From NCBI GenBank assembly GCA_964370185.1, contig CAYJIJ010000001.1:61539-125538 (forward strand): a stretch of DNA of 64,000 nt. Reading direction: 5' to 3'. The stretch is from CAYJEQ01 sp964370185. GTDB lineage: Bacteria > Bacillota > Clostridia > Oscillospirales > Ruminococcaceae. Of the stretch, positions 50,394 to 60,190 are shown piece after piece. Numbering within the stretch: the first letter of the stretch is position 1; every line of letters starts with the position of its first letter. The translations under genes and the position numbers were made by a program. The notes beneath the pieces were generated by a model. That model searched no databases, had not been told where the DNA came from, and saw nothing but the letters and a program-made list of their open reading frames with translations.

Positions 50394-50578
50394 ATATTAT
50401 GCTGCTTATAAAATAAACAGCATTTTCTGTGACTAAAGTATTCTATCACAGATAAATGAAATAGTCAATACATTTTATAATTTTATTAATGCCTTTTATA
50501 AAAAAAGCAAACTTAAAACAGTATTGCTTTTTAAAAACTACTAAGAAATGAAGTGTAGAATTAGTTTTAGTGGCTTCT

Positions 50579-52003
50579 CTAAGTAATTTCAAAGAATTTT
50601 TCTATCTCATCCCTGTCTAAATTGCGCAGACGGTGCCGTGTTCGTGTTTCATTATAGCTATATATAAACACATCGCATCTATTGCTAAATTTTTGTATCA
50701 CGCTCTGCCTTATTTGCACGCTCATCAAGCGTTTTTTGGATAATATTAGCGTGTGGAGGTAATATCCCTTTGAATATCGTATCGTATAGAAACCTTTTTC
50801 ATAGGATATTCCAGAGGTAAGCCAGTCTATTATTCTCACTGCTAAAAACCAAATCGAGGGTATCATTGCCATCAATGCAATAAAAAATATTAGCTCCGAC
50901 CAAACAGGATAAAGTAGCATGAGCAGTATGCTGATAAGTGGAATTAAAAGGCAGGGATAGAGGGGGTCGAGTGTAAATCGGATTATCGCACCGAAATTGG
51001 GCTTTATCTGCCGTTTGGAGATTATGAAGTCGGGCAAAAGCTTTTTCACCATTGGCATAAGGCGTTTTTTTGATATAGTTGGTATTATTACCGACATACC
51101 GTGGCGTTCCTTTTTATATCCAATGGCATCGAGCGAGACAGAAAATATCCCTAAAAGAGAGGTGAAAAAGCTTTGTCTGATATCGAGGTAGTTTATACTT
51201 CCCTCATTTATTACATATTGTCTTAAGGTTAAAAATCCACCGTTTATCTTTAAATTTCTTCCTTTGCGTTCCACACTTAAATTCTTATAGCGAATAATAT
51301 TTGCCATGAATGCCGCAAACCAGCCAAAGAACATTAAATAAGCAAATGCCACAGCAACAGTGGGAATTCCAAACGCAATAAAATTGACTATGTTTTGAAA
51401 TGTCCCCACAATAATATTGTTTATTCGCTCACCCAAAATTTCACCTGCACCGCTAATTAAAGTAGTTATAACCACTATCCCTACAAAAGAGTTTGAGGAT
51501 ATAAGTGAGAAAAGGAAGATATATATAAAATTAGATTTATAGATAAAATCCCTGTTTCGTGAGTCGTGTGAAATTTTGCTAATTATATTTTCGATGTCCT
51601 CGTTTTTTACAATCAGCTTAAAATCCCAATTCCTACCACTTCCCGCCAATGTGTCGAGATATAAAACAGCGGCATCTAATGGACGAAGATAATACTTTGC
51701 AATCGTACCGCACGCAACTATATTTCCATATGGAATAATTACTTTCTTCTTTTTAATTATCCCACTGTGCATAATAATTTCTTTTTCTTCTGGGATAAAG
51801 TAGGTTGTGCGGTAGCGAAGCAGACCGAGGGTAATAATTAAAAGCAATATCATTATGTCGAACCATGCACCCTGCAGCCAAAGGACTATGCCGCCTGTAA
51901 ACGCAAGAAAAAGACCCCTTATAAGTGGTATTATCAAAAGGAATATAAAGCGCAACATATTTTCAAACGCCTGTATCGGATGGGGGCGGCATATTTTATT
52001 CAC
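50579..52003 (-). CDS. ydbT: Bacterial PH domain membrane protein YdbT
   Basis: A 474-residue protein with several hydrophobic pairs (about 15-50, 165-185, 205-240 and 345-390) alternating with bPH2-type domains. It resembles YdbT of Bacillus, whose role in the envelope is unclear. Repeated patterns are FIPEEKEIIMHSGIIKKKKVIIPYGNIVACG, LKINGGFLTLRQYVINEGSINYLDIRQSF and FYTIRYSKGYYLHTLILSKKRLMSVQIRQSVIQK. GTG 52003 overlaps the ydbS stop (GTGA), with GGGGGAAG upstream. Confidence 0.88.
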   Translation of the reverse strand: MNKICRPHPIQAFENMLRFIFLLIIPLIRGLFLAFTGGIVLWLQGAWFDIMILLLIITLGLLRYRTTYFIPEEKEIIMHSGIIKKKKVIIPYGNIVACGTIAKYYLRPLDAAVLYLDTLAGSGRNWDFKLIVKNEDIENIISKISHDSRNRDFIYKSNFIYIFLFSLISSNSFVGIVVITTLISGAGEILGERINNIIVGTFQNIVNFIAFGIPTVAVAFAYLMFFGWFAAFMANIIRYKNLSVERKGRNLKINGGFLTLRQYVINEGSINYLDIRQSFFTSLLGIFSVSLDAIGYKKERHGMSVIIPTISKKRLMPMVKKLLPDFIISKRQIKPNFGAIIRFTLDPLYPCLLIPLISILLMLLYPVWSELIFFIALMAMIPSIWFLAVRIIDWLTSGISYEKGFYTIRYSKGYYLHTLILSKKRLMSVQIRQSVIQKFSNRCDVFIYSYNETRTRHRLRNLDRDEIEKFFEIT

Positions 52004-52440
52004 AGCGCACTTCCCCCTTTTATAAAGAGCTCTTCCAAGGTTTTAGCGGCAGTTTTATCAAGCCCCTCGATACGAACAGAGGAGCCTGGGGCAACAAACT
52101 TAATCGTGCATAGCCCAAATACTCTTTCAAGCGGAGAACGAGTTATCTGTATGAATTTGATATTTGATATATCCACCGATTTGGTGCGATAATAGATCAT
52201 TCCATACTCAATCACAAATTTCATATAATCGTACCCGTATTTATATCTTGAATGAGCAATTGGCAGTAGTATGAAAAACATCAATACAAATATAACCATC
52301 CATCCGATTGTAATTGTATCTCTAATAAAATTGTTATCAGTGAAAAAATAGAATGATATTATAGACGGTATTGTGCAGACAAATGCTGTCCTAATTCGCC
52401 ATACCCATAGTAGTGCAGGGCTTGGAGGTGCCGATTTCAT
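52000..52440 (-). CDS. ydbS: Bacterial PH domain membrane protein YdbS
   Basis: A 146-residue partner of YdbT: two membrane helices at about 15-60, then one bPH2 domain (YDYMKFVIEYGMIYYRTKSVDISNIKFIQITRSPLERVFGLCTIKFVAPGSSVRIEGLDKTAAKTLEEL). YdbS and YdbT are normally encoded side by side in Firmicutes, as here. It starts three bases after the tex stop and overlaps ydbT by four bases. Confidence 0.9.
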   Translation of the reverse strand: MKSAPPSPALLWVWRIRTAFVCTIPSIISFYFFTDNNFIRDTITIGWMVIFVLMFFILLPIAHSRYKYGYDYMKFVIEYGMIYYRTKSVDISNIKFIQITRSPLERVFGLCTIKFVAPGSSVRIEGLDKTAAKTLEELFIKGGSAL

Positions 52441-52443
52441 TGG

Positions 52444-54594
52444 TTACACACCTTTCATAGTAAGTGATATTCTCTTTCGTTTTACATCAACTTCAAGCAC
52501 TTTTACTTTCACTATATCCCCAACTTTTAACACTTCGCTCGGATGTTTTATATATCTGTTTGTTATCTGGGATATATGCACAAGTCCATCTTGATGTACT
52601 CCGATATCCACAAATGCACCGAAATCTATTACATTTCTCACTGTGCCGTCTATTATCATATCTGCTTTTAAGTCTTTCATATCGAGCAAATCACTGCGCA
52701 GAAGCGGTGCAGTAAGCGTATCCCTTGGGTCACGTCCCGGTTTTAGAAGCTCTGAAACTATATCTTTAAGCGTTGGCACACCAATTCCGATTTGCTCGCT
52801 CATTTGTGTGTAGCTACCCACTTTTACCCTCTCCTCTAAATCAGAAAAGCTCCCCTCTTTTATCTCTTTCTTGCTATATCCAAGACTTGATAGAAGCTCG
52901 GTCGCCGCCTTGTAGCTTTCGGGGTGAACTGCTGTTCTATCAAATACCATTTCACTCTCGGGAACTCTTAAAAATCCTGCACACTGCTCAAAGGCTTTTT
53001 TTCCAAGTTTATTAACCGACATAAGCTCTTTCCTTGAGGAAAATGCGCCATTTTCTTCCCTGTACAGAATGATGTTTTTAGCGAGTGCAGGGCCAATGCC
53101 TGCCACATATGAAAGCAGTGATACCGAGGCGGTATTTAAGTCCACGCCAACGCTATTAACACAGTCCTCAACAACGCCCTCAAGTGCTCCGCCAAGGCGG
53201 TTTTGAGGCATGTCGTGCTGATATTGACCTACTCCTATCGCCTTAGGGTCTATTTTAACAAGCTCTGCAAGTGGGTCTTGCAGTCTTCTCGCTATTGAAA
53301 CCGCACTTCTCAGCGATACATCAAATTGAGGGAATTCCTCAGCCGCAAGCTTTGAAGCAGAATAAACCGAAGCCCCCGATTCACTCACCACTATATATGA
53401 TAAATCCATGTCCATTTCTTTTATAAGCTCCACCACAAATATTTCCGACTCTTTGGACGCCGTGCCGTTGCCTATTGCAATTACAGAAACCCCATGCGCC
53501 TTAATAAGCTTTTTAAGCACCTGAGCCGCCTCGGCTGTTTTGCTCTGCGGTGGTGTGGGATAGACTACCGTTGTATCGAGCACTTTCCCCGTGGCATCCA
53601 CAACAGCAATTTTACAGCCTGTACGATAGGCAGGGTCGAGCCCTAATACTGCACGCCCTTTCACAGGTGCCTGCATTAGAAGCTGATGCAAATTCACTGC
53701 AAACACCTTAATTGCAGATTCCGCCGCCCTTTCGGTGAGTGTTGTGCGTATTTCGTTTTCCATCGAGGGGTAAATTAGCCTTGATATGGCATCTTTTACC
53801 GCTTCTATCACAAAAGCCCTGCCATTACTTCTGCCAGAGGACACCACAAGATTTGAAACAATTGAGAATATTCTATCCTCTTCGCTTATTATACTAACCT
53901 TTAGCTTATCCTCCCTCTCACCTCTATCAATAGCTAATATGCGGTGACCTGGGATTTTTGATACCTGCTCCGAATAGTCATAATACATTGAATAAACGCT
54001 ATCTTCCTCGGTTTTCCCCTTGGTTGAGAGCAGTGAATTTCTGAGCATATCCGCCCTGAGTGCCGCTCTTACTGCCGCATTGTCCGATACATACTCAGCA
54101 ATTATATCCATTGTGCCTGCAAGTGCTTCCTCTGTATTATTAACGCCCTTTTCAGCATCTATATATTTTTCCGCTTCTTCTTCGGGTAGCGGGCAATCCA
54201 TACCTTGAGCAAATATTAAATCGGCAAGTGGGGAGAGACCTTTTTCTTTTGCAATGGACGCCCTTGTCCGCCTTTTCGGCTTAAATGGGCGATAAATGTC
54301 CTCTACTTCGGCAAGTGTTTTTGCCGAAGTTATGGAGGCGGCAATCTCTTCTGTCATCAGCTCTAAATTTTCAATCGCCACCACTACTTCCTCTTTGCGC
54401 TTTGCAAGCCCTCTCAAGTATGTAAGGCGGTCGAATAGCTCTCTGAGCTGATTATCGTCAAGTGAGCCTGTCACTTCTTTTCTGTACCTCGCTATAAATG
54501 GGATGGTATTTCCCTCATCAATTAGTTTTACCGTGGCTTCAACTTGATTTTCTCTGAGCGAAAGCTCCGAGGAAAGTATTTTTACAATGTCCAT
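52444..54594 (-). CDS. tex: Tex family S1 RNA-binding protein
   Basis: A 716-residue Tex protein, an RNA-binding factor linked to transcription and stress. The order is an N-terminal Tex helical part (RENQVEATVKLIDEGNTIPFIARYRKEVTGSLDD), a YqgF-like RNase H domain (GRAVLGLDPAYRTGCKIAVVDATGKVLDTTVVYP), a helix-hairpin-helix region (LSYVAGIGPALAKNIILYREENGAFSSRKEL) and a C-terminal S1 domain (GTVRNVIDFGAFVDIGVHQDGLVHISQI). ATG 54594 has AAGGAG upstream; the 10-codon extension is unlikely. Probably co-transcribed with ydbS and ydbT. Confidence 0.96.
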   Translation of the reverse strand: MDIVKILSSELSLRENQVEATVKLIDEGNTIPFIARYRKEVTGSLDDNQLRELFDRLTYLRGLAKRKEEVVVAIENLELMTEEIAASITSAKTLAEVEDIYRPFKPKRRTRASIAKEKGLSPLADLIFAQGMDCPLPEEEAEKYIDAEKGVNNTEEALAGTMDIIAEYVSDNAAVRAALRADMLRNSLLSTKGKTEEDSVYSMYYDYSEQVSKIPGHRILAIDRGEREDKLKVSIISEEDRIFSIVSNLVVSSGRSNGRAFVIEAVKDAISRLIYPSMENEIRTTLTERAAESAIKVFAVNLHQLLMQAPVKGRAVLGLDPAYRTGCKIAVVDATGKVLDTTVVYPTPPQSKTAEAAQVLKKLIKAHGVSVIAIGNGTASKESEIFVVELIKEMDMDLSYIVVSESGASVYSASKLAAEEFPQFDVSLRSAVSIARRLQDPLAELVKIDPKAIGVGQYQHDMPQNRLGGALEGVVEDCVNSVGVDLNTASVSLLSYVAGIGPALAKNIILYREENGAFSSRKELMSVNKLGKKAFEQCAGFLRVPESEMVFDRTAVHPESYKAATELLSSLGYSKKEIKEGSFSDLEERVKVGSYTQMSEQIGIGVPTLKDIVSELLKPGRDPRDTLTAPLLRSDLLDMKDLKADMIIDGTVRNVIDFGAFVDIGVHQDGLVHISQITNRYIKHPSEVLKVGDIVKVKVLEVDVKRKRISLTMKGV

Positions 54595-54794
54595 ATTCTT
54601 CTCCTTTGTTTTATAACAATCCACTTTTCGCCCTACTATAAAGCGATATCTTCGGCTGTAATTTGTGTGCTTTATTTTTTATGCACAAATTCTAAATCCT
54701 ATCTTTTTATTTTACCACATTTTCGCTTAAGAAAAAATAGATATTTGGCATATCGGATTATAATTTATAAAACAATTAGCTAAAACACAAAAAA

Positions 54795-54833
54795 ATCACC
54801 CCATTTTCATCCCTTGTGTGAAAATGAGGTGAT
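54795..54833 (-). terminator. Terminator of the DUF3298-type lipoprotein gene
   Basis: A 15-bp stem (ATCACCTCATTTTCA with TGAAAATGGGGTGAT on the minus strand, one mismatch), followed by TTTTTTTG. It is six bases after the stop codon. Confidence 0.88.
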
Positions 54834-54838
54834 AAATA

Positions 54839-56134
54839 TTATTGAGGGTAATAATTATTCCAATGATATTTTGGAATGTCTTCCCCACCGCTTACATCTA
54901 CATATTTATAGAGATTATCCCATATGTCTATGGCAAAACGCATTTCTTCATCCGCCGCATTATCGGGCGTTGCTAAAATTTCTATGCACATATTGCCCTG
55001 AATTAGCACATCGCCAACTGCCGAATATCCATATCCACTCCGATTTTCATAGCTTATAAAATTGTTTACCGCTGAATTTGCTCTCATTAAAAAGTAATTG
55101 TCCGCTTCGAGTGGTTCTGATAATTCGTCATATTCGCCGTATGGAAATAGCATGGCTGTGTCGAGCTGGGTTAAAATTGGCTGACCGCTTGCAGGGTCAT
55201 GCGGAATATAACTGTACAGGAACTGTGTTTCCGCAGGTTCTGCAAAAACTGTTGCACTCACGAAAAATTCTATGTATTCTTCTGCGCCTTCTTCATTTAT
55301 CATAAACCCATGCACAGATGTGTATTGCCCAAGCTCTGAACCGCTTGGTTGTAGTAGTGAATTTGTATAATCTATAATTTCTTTCTCGCTTGTGCCACTT
55401 AAAATATAGGCATCATTTAAAGTGATATATCTATTATTTTCTATGTCGTATGTAACTGACGATATAACACCCGACGAGCCCATTCTTGCATACAAATGGC
55501 TTCTCACTACAACTTGCAGGTATTTTTCCGATGTGAAAGGATATGTCATTACGGACACTCCGCCGTTTCCATCAAACATCCTCGTGTTTTCTTCTTCAAT
55601 ATCCAGTGTATAGATTTCCACTGTATTTTCTATATACTCATTCATCCGATTGATAACTTCGCTTTCACCGCTTTCCATGGTGAATATCGGCACTTCAACA
55701 GCATCATTTGTGCCACCGAGATTATAATCCCTTCTTAAAAAATCTATGCTAACATTTCTTTCACTGCTTGTTTCAGGCTGGCTACTGCTCTGTGCTTGGC
55801 TTTCGCTTGTACTGTCGGGTTTTGTTTCACTTGAGCTGTCCGATTCTGCTGTACTTGATACATCCGCTTTGCTACTGCTGTCCGTTTCTGCTGTACTCGA
55901 TGCGTCCGCTTCGCTACTGCCCACCACTTCACTTGTTGGCGACTCTGCGGTGCTACTTTCTGCTTCGGGGGCGTTTTCATTTTCTGCACTGCTCTCCTCC
56001 GAGTTTTCGGATGCCTGGCTTGCGCTTGCCCCATCTTCCCCACTATCCGCCTCATTGATATTTATTGTATTATTGCAGGCGGAAAAAATAAGACCCATGC
56101 AAATTATAGCTACTAATAATAAATTCTTTTTCAT
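54839..56134 (-). CDS. Lipoprotein with Ser-rich linker and DUF3298/PdaC-like domain
   Basis: A 431-residue lipoprotein. The signal is MKKNLLLVAIICMGLIFSAC with the acylated Cys at residue 20. Residues 28-130 form a Ser/Glu/Thr/Ala-rich linker containing a 14-residue tandem repeat. The C-terminal domain (VEVPIFTMESGESEVINRMNEYIE..., VRSHLYARMGSSGVISSVTYDIENNRYITLNDAYI) resembles DUF3298/DUF4163 domains of PdaC-like surface proteins. ATG 56134 is six bases after AGGAGG; the ATG at 56140 abuts it. A terminator follows. Confidence 0.78.
   Translation of the reverse strand: MKKNLLLVAIICMGLIFSACNNTININEADSGEDGASASQASENSEESSAENENAPEAESSTAESPTSEVVGSSEADASSTAETDSSSKADVSSTAESDSSSETKPDSTSESQAQSSSQPETSSERNVSIDFLRRDYNLGGTNDAVEVPIFTMESGESEVINRMNEYIENTVEIYTLDIEEENTRMFDGNGGVSVMTYPFTSEKYLQVVVRSHLYARMGSSGVISSVTYDIENNRYITLNDAYILSGTSEKEIIDYTNSLLQPSGSELGQYTSVHGFMINEEGAEEYIEFFVSATVFAEPAETQFLYSYIPHDPASGQPILTQLDTAMLFPYGEYDELSEPLEADNYFLMRANSAVNNFISYENRSGYGYSAVGDVLIQGNMCIEILATPDNAADEEMRFAIDIWDNLYKYVDVSGGEDIPKYHWNNYYPQ
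55838..55921. repeat. 42-bp tandem repeat inside the lipoprotein linker
   Basis: Two 42-bp units (55838-55879 and 55880-55921) with a few differences encode SSTAESDSS- and SSTAETDSS-type 14-residue repeats of the extracellular linker. Length variation would change the distance of the surface domain from the membrane. Confidence 0.75.
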
Positions 56135-56225
56135 ATCCATCCTCCTATATTTTTAAATACTCCCATTAAGTTTAAATAGATAAAACATCAAAATGTCTAT
56201 GCACCTTGCTATTTAATAAGACATT

Positions 56226-57308
56226 TTAACCAACTGCGTAGGTTATACCAACCTCTATCTGCACCCCATCTTCTGCGTTTAGATAATATGCATTTACAGT
56301 TATAATATAATCACCCTCGTATTTCTCAAAGCTGTAAAAACCCTCATAGCCATCCATTATTGCTGTAAAACCGAGTAGCTTAAGTAAATTAACATATTCG
56401 GGCAGTTCCTCGTAATAATCGCCTAAGTATGTAACAGTGTATACTGGGGGTTGTGTTTCGCTTGCAGTGAAATCTTCATATGGTGTGGGAAAGTCATTTT
56501 CACTTGTAAAGCCGAGAAAATCAGGGATTTCAACATATTCTAAATCGCTGTCCAAATTATATAGCGGATACATTAAAATGTAGTGGTCGCTATCAATTTT
56601 TAATATACCATCTTCCTCTGCAAACTTAATCATCATGGTTCCGTTATATGTAGCACGATAGAATGTCTTTATTATTAGCGTATTGTTTGGCATATTGGCA
56701 TAATTTATGCTGTCAAAATCTATGCTGAAAGACTGATATTCGATGCCGCCGTGAGCGATGTAGAGCTCATCTTCAAACTCTATAAAATGATTATCCAATC
56801 GCCACTTCATGCTTTCTATATACTGCCCGGTTAAATAAGGGCTATACTTTTCATTTATCTCAGCTTTGTTTTGATAATTTTCCACAGCAGTATATGTATA
56901 TTCATATGGATGGATATAATAATCCTCCGCTACTTGCTCGTTTAATCCGAGCATCATAATAGGATCTTCTCCATTTTCAAAAGCCTCCCCACTCTGGTAA
57001 ACTGCAATTAGCATATCCTCCTCGGCAGTGGAATACATTGCCCCGAAATCACTATGATACACCTTATTTAGCATTTCTATGCAGTTCTCTACCGAAATAT
57101 TTGGCTCTTCGGAAATTGGCGTGGAAGATGAGGTTTCACCGCTCGCCCCACTTTGTTCTGTGGCACTACTTTCACTGCTCACCACTTGGCTTTGCTCGGT
57201 GTTTACTAAAGCTTCTTCACTGCTCTGCTCTGCTTCACTGCCCGTATCACCGCACCCTGCAAGTAGCAGTGAAAATATAAAAATTGCTATCAATATTTTC
57301 TTCATCAT
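56226..57308 (-). CDS. Unknown lipoprotein with Ser-rich linker
   Basis: A 360-residue lipoprotein. MKKILIAIFIFSLLLAGC gives an acylated Cys at residue 19 (after an extra N-terminal Met), then a Ser/Glu/Thr-rich stretch to about residue 70. The remaining 290 residues are acidic and Tyr-rich (YIHPYEYTYTAVENYQNKAEINEKYSPYL; YLGDYYEELPEYVNLLKLLGF). No family is recognised. GGAGG lies six bases upstream. It is 9 bp after the TPM-domain gene and 92 bp before the DUF3298-type lipoprotein, so the genes probably form a unit. Confidence 0.65.
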   Translation of the reverse strand: MMKKILIAIFIFSLLLAGCGDTGSEAEQSSEEALVNTEQSQVVSSESSATEQSGASGETSSSTPISEEPNISVENCIEMLNKVYHSDFGAMYSTAEEDMLIAVYQSGEAFENGEDPIMMLGLNEQVAEDYYIHPYEYTYTAVENYQNKAEINEKYSPYLTGQYIESMKWRLDNHFIEFEDELYIAHGGIEYQSFSIDFDSINYANMPNNTLIIKTFYRATYNGTMMIKFAEEDGILKIDSDHYILMYPLYNLDSDLEYVEIPDFLGFTSENDFPTPYEDFTASETQPPVYTVTYLGDYYEELPEYVNLLKLLGFTAIMDGYEGFYSFEKYEGDYIITVNAYYLNAEDGVQIEVGITYAVG

Positions 57309-57316
57309 ATAACCTC

Positions 57317-58555
57317 CTAAAATTTACCCGAGCGTCCACCGCGTGAGCCACCGTATCCGCTCCTTGTACTGCTCCCACTACTACTGCCCGATGAAGTTTT
57401 TATCTTCTTCTTAGTTACACTCTTATGTGTGAATACATCGGAGCTGTGTGTCACTACTAAGCTACCTTTTACCCGAAAATGATCTGCGTCCACTTGTGTA
57501 ACCGCTGTGTTCATCCTTGCTATGAAAACTTTTTTCATAATTTTGCTCCCTACGGCAAGTGAGAAGACAAGCGGTACGGCTATAACGAGAATCCAAAAGC
57601 TTTCTTTATCAAGAGGTATCTCATAAGGTGTGCCTGCGTTATCGCTGTCGAGGAAGAGCATTGTATAGTCGAGATAGAGGTCAAACGCCTCAAAATATCT
57701 ACCCTCAGTGAGAAGTGGGACAACATTATAATCAATTAAGTCCAGTGCATCATCAGTAAAAGCATAAATGCCAAGATTTCTTGTGGAGGTGGCGTAATCC
57801 CTGTTATCTGGGTCAAGATCGATGCCGAAAATCACACCGTCCCGCTCTGGGTCAAGCCCTGTGTACCAGTCGAAGTAGGAGAGCAAATATTGGTCATCCG
57901 GCACTTTAGTCATTGTCATGAATGTTACATCGAAGTCGTAATTTTGATAAATATACTCTATTTTATCAAATAGCAGTTCTTCCTCGGCTTCGCTCATTAC
58001 CTCTGCCGCATCTATCATAGGGTCAAAACCATTTATCATGCCACCAATGCCCATATACTCCTCGGGTGGCGGGGAGGGTTGTGTGTATATATCCTTTATG
58101 TGGTCTTCGATTATACTAATTGCACCATCTAATATGTCAAAATATTCCTCGCCACTGTAAGAGGCAATCTTTACATTGTCGATGTTTGCCATCAGCTGTC
58201 CTATAATACCTCCATCGATATCTTGATATTTACCACGTCCGAAAAATTGAAAGTCAAAGTCCTCGCCCACTCCAAAGCTCATGTAGATTATGCCACTTTG
58301 ATGTTTGTTGTAATTATCAAAATCTGATACATAGCTGTACATTTCATCGGCAGTATCAAATTCTTCCACCACAAGGGTGATTAGGCAGTCATATTGCTCG
58401 AATATCTCTTCTATTATGTACTGAAAATACGCTTCGTCGTCACTGGCGAGCAAGTCAGAATCATCAATGATGGTGGGTAAACTGCTTGCATAGGCGGTGA
58501 CGGATAGCAGTGCAATCGTTAAACTTGCTAAAAAAATCCTTAAAATTTTCTTCAT
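57317..58555 (-). CDS. TPM-domain membrane protein
   Basis: A 412-residue protein with a signal segment (about 5-23), two TPM-fold repeats (about 30-150, with QYIIEEIFEQYDCLITLVVEEF, and 180-300, with LLFDKIEYIYQNYDFDVTFMTM), one membrane helix at about 323-342 and a basic cytoplasmic tail ending in Gly/Ser/Arg repeats (SSGSSTRSGYGGSRGGRSGKF). The tail is typical of TPM proteins; their function in bacteria is unclear, perhaps envelope quality control. It starts ten bases after the zinc-ribbon gene. Confidence 0.8.
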   Translation of the reverse strand: MKKILRIFLASLTIALLSVTAYASSLPTIIDDSDLLASDDEAYFQYIIEEIFEQYDCLITLVVEEFDTADEMYSYVSDFDNYNKHQSGIIYMSFGVGEDFDFQFFGRGKYQDIDGGIIGQLMANIDNVKIASYSGEEYFDILDGAISIIEDHIKDIYTQPSPPPEEYMGIGGMINGFDPMIDAAEVMSEAEEELLFDKIEYIYQNYDFDVTFMTMTKVPDDQYLLSYFDWYTGLDPERDGVIFGIDLDPDNRDYATSTRNLGIYAFTDDALDLIDYNVVPLLTEGRYFEAFDLYLDYTMLFLDSDNAGTPYEIPLDKESFWILVIAVPLVFSLAVGSKIMKKVFIARMNTAVTQVDADHFRVKGSLVVTHSSDVFTHKSVTKKKIKTSSGSSSGSSTRSGYGGSRGGRSGKF

Positions 58556-58565
58556 AACTCCACCC

Positions 58566-59642
58566 CTACGAAATTAATAAATATGTCACAGAAGCGACGG
58601 GCACAAACACAGCCAATGTAACAAGCAGTTGTAACAGCCACTTTTTCGCCTTATCAATCGGCAAATCACCCGACACTTTACCCGTCTGCCCATTTATAGC
58701 AAAGTGGTACATTTTGTCTTTGTATTTGGTGTTTAGCACCCACACTGGGAGCATTACAAATTTAATTTCATCATCGGTAAAGTCAATCATAGTGCTCTTA
58801 CTCTGCTCTGTTTTATAGGTATAGCCTATTACGGTGTCACGCAGTGCCACCCTTGTTGAGTTTACCACCCTTTTTGTGGCTCTGTCCTTACAGGAGTTTA
58901 CATCCATATCAAATTTATCTGCGAAAAATCCTGCCATGTATGACGGTGAAAATTCTGTCAGTCCGTTGTAGTCATATGGCTCTAAGCCGTCCATATAATT
59001 ATCTTCCATCTTCTCAGAGGCGTCTACTGGTACCTTGCTAAATTCAACACTGCCACTTCTTTTTACATCATAGTGGGAGGTTTCACGCATTTCGTATTCG
59101 CCTGCGGTATATTCGCGCATCTTTCCTGCTTTAAAGTACATACTGCCATCACTCTTGCCTGAGAACAGCCAAAACGGCACATACATTCCAGTGATTTTCT
59201 TTATTCTATTTTCTGATTTAAAGGCGGAGGGTAGCAGAATTTTTTTGTGGTAAAAATTCCTTAACAACTGCTCTGCCCCCTCTTTATTTATTGAAAATGG
59301 TATGATTAAATCGGGCTTTATTATCCCAGTCACTTTATTAGTAACTATAACTGGATTGCCACAATACATACATTCGGTAGCCATGGTGTTTTCGTCCGAC
59401 ACCACCTCTGCACCGCAATAATCACAGTTAAACCCTGCATGCATCTCTATTGTTTCCCTATGTAAATCATCGCTTTGGTTTTTCCAATTTGTCTGTGCGT
59501 TTTCTTCTATTATTTCCGTTGTAAAATGGCTCTCGGGATAACTGCTCTCGCAATAATCGCAAACTATCATCTGTGTATCTTCATCAAAATGTGTGGGGCC
59601 ACCACAGGCGTCGCAATGATATTTCACTGTATTTTCGGTCAT
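58566..59642 (-). CDS. Zinc-ribbon membrane protein (TFIIB-type ribbon)
   Basis: A 358-residue protein with two N-terminal zinc ribbons: CDACGG...CDYC (about 10-31) and CDYCGAE...CMYCG (about 53-76). A middle domain follows (KPDLIIPFSINKEGAEQLLRNFYHKKILLPSAFK) and one membrane helix at the very C-terminus. This is a membrane-anchored, ribbon-bearing protein often encoded beside TPM proteins in clostridia. ATG 59642 is seven bases after GGAGG. Function unknown. Confidence 0.78.
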   Translation of the reverse strand: MTENTVKYHCDACGGPTHFDEDTQMIVCDYCESSYPESHFTTEIIEENAQTNWKNQSDDLHRETIEMHAGFNCDYCGAEVVSDENTMATECMYCGNPVIVTNKVTGIIKPDLIIPFSINKEGAEQLLRNFYHKKILLPSAFKSENRIKKITGMYVPFWLFSGKSDGSMYFKAGKMREYTAGEYEMRETSHYDVKRSGSVEFSKVPVDASEKMEDNYMDGLEPYDYNGLTEFSPSYMAGFFADKFDMDVNSCKDRATKRVVNSTRVALRDTVIGYTYKTEQSKSTMIDFTDDEIKFVMLPVWVLNTKYKDKMYHFAINGQTGKVSGDLPIDKAKKWLLQLLVTLAVFVPVASVTYLLIS

Positions 59643-59644
59643 GA

Positions 59645-60190
59645 TCATTCCTCCTCAAGTTTATAAAAATTGTGATATTTTGCAAAAGTTTCTTCAATGT
59701 CATCAAACACTTCCCCATAATTATCGGGGAACATAAAGCTACCATTAGCTATTATCTCTTCTTCATTTTTGTATTTTATTCTGAGTGAAAATCCATTGCT
59801 TGCATCCGTCACGGGCAAAAACTCATCATAACCATTCCACTCGGCTAAACCGTGATTTTCTATCAGATTAAGCAAATCTGTCTCTAAATTTTTCCGCTCA
59901 GTTTCATTTAACTCTATTTTTTTAGACTCCCTCATCTCAGGAACATTTACAGATAATTTCTCATTGTAAAAATAAAAAGAATATGATTTATTTTCCTCCG
60001 GTGCAAAGGCATTTCCGGAGCTTGCTGTGAGGTCAAAGCTATATAGTATGTAATCCTCTCGGTTTACAGGCACTTTCTCAGCTTCCTTTTCCTCTAAATA
60101 CATTAAAACTATACCTAAGCTCAATAAAGCAACGAAAACTATGCCTATGGTAATTAAAATCCACATAAATAATTTCCTCATTTTCTTCAT
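59645..60190 (-). CDS. Unknown single-pass membrane protein
   Basis: A 181-residue protein with an N-terminal membrane segment (residues 8-32) and an extracellular alpha/beta part (YILYSFDLTASSGNAFAPEENKSYSFYFYNEKLSV...). Middle residues match a helix/strand pattern with no recognised family. It ends two bases before the zinc-ribbon start and is the first gene of the TPM cluster. No clear ribosome site of the GGAGG type; AGTT precedes ATG, so the start (60190 or 60181) is uncertain. Confidence 0.6.
   Translation of the reverse strand: MKKMRKLFMWILITIGIVFVALLSLGIVLMYLEEKEAEKVPVNREDYILYSFDLTASSGNAFAPEENKSYSFYFYNEKLSVNVPEMRESKKIELNETERKNLETDLLNLIENHGLAEWNGYDEFLPVTDASNGFSLRIKYKNEEEIIANGSFMFPDNYGEVFDDIEETFAKYHNFYKLEEE

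Noticed and set aside
55838..55921. Possible CRISPR-like repeat
   Set aside because: Only two adjacent 42-bp units with no spacers, in frame in a lipoprotein gene; no cas genes.
55744..56156. Overlapping frames opposite the Ser-rich linker
   Set aside because: They are mirror frames of a low-complexity, repeat-containing coding region.
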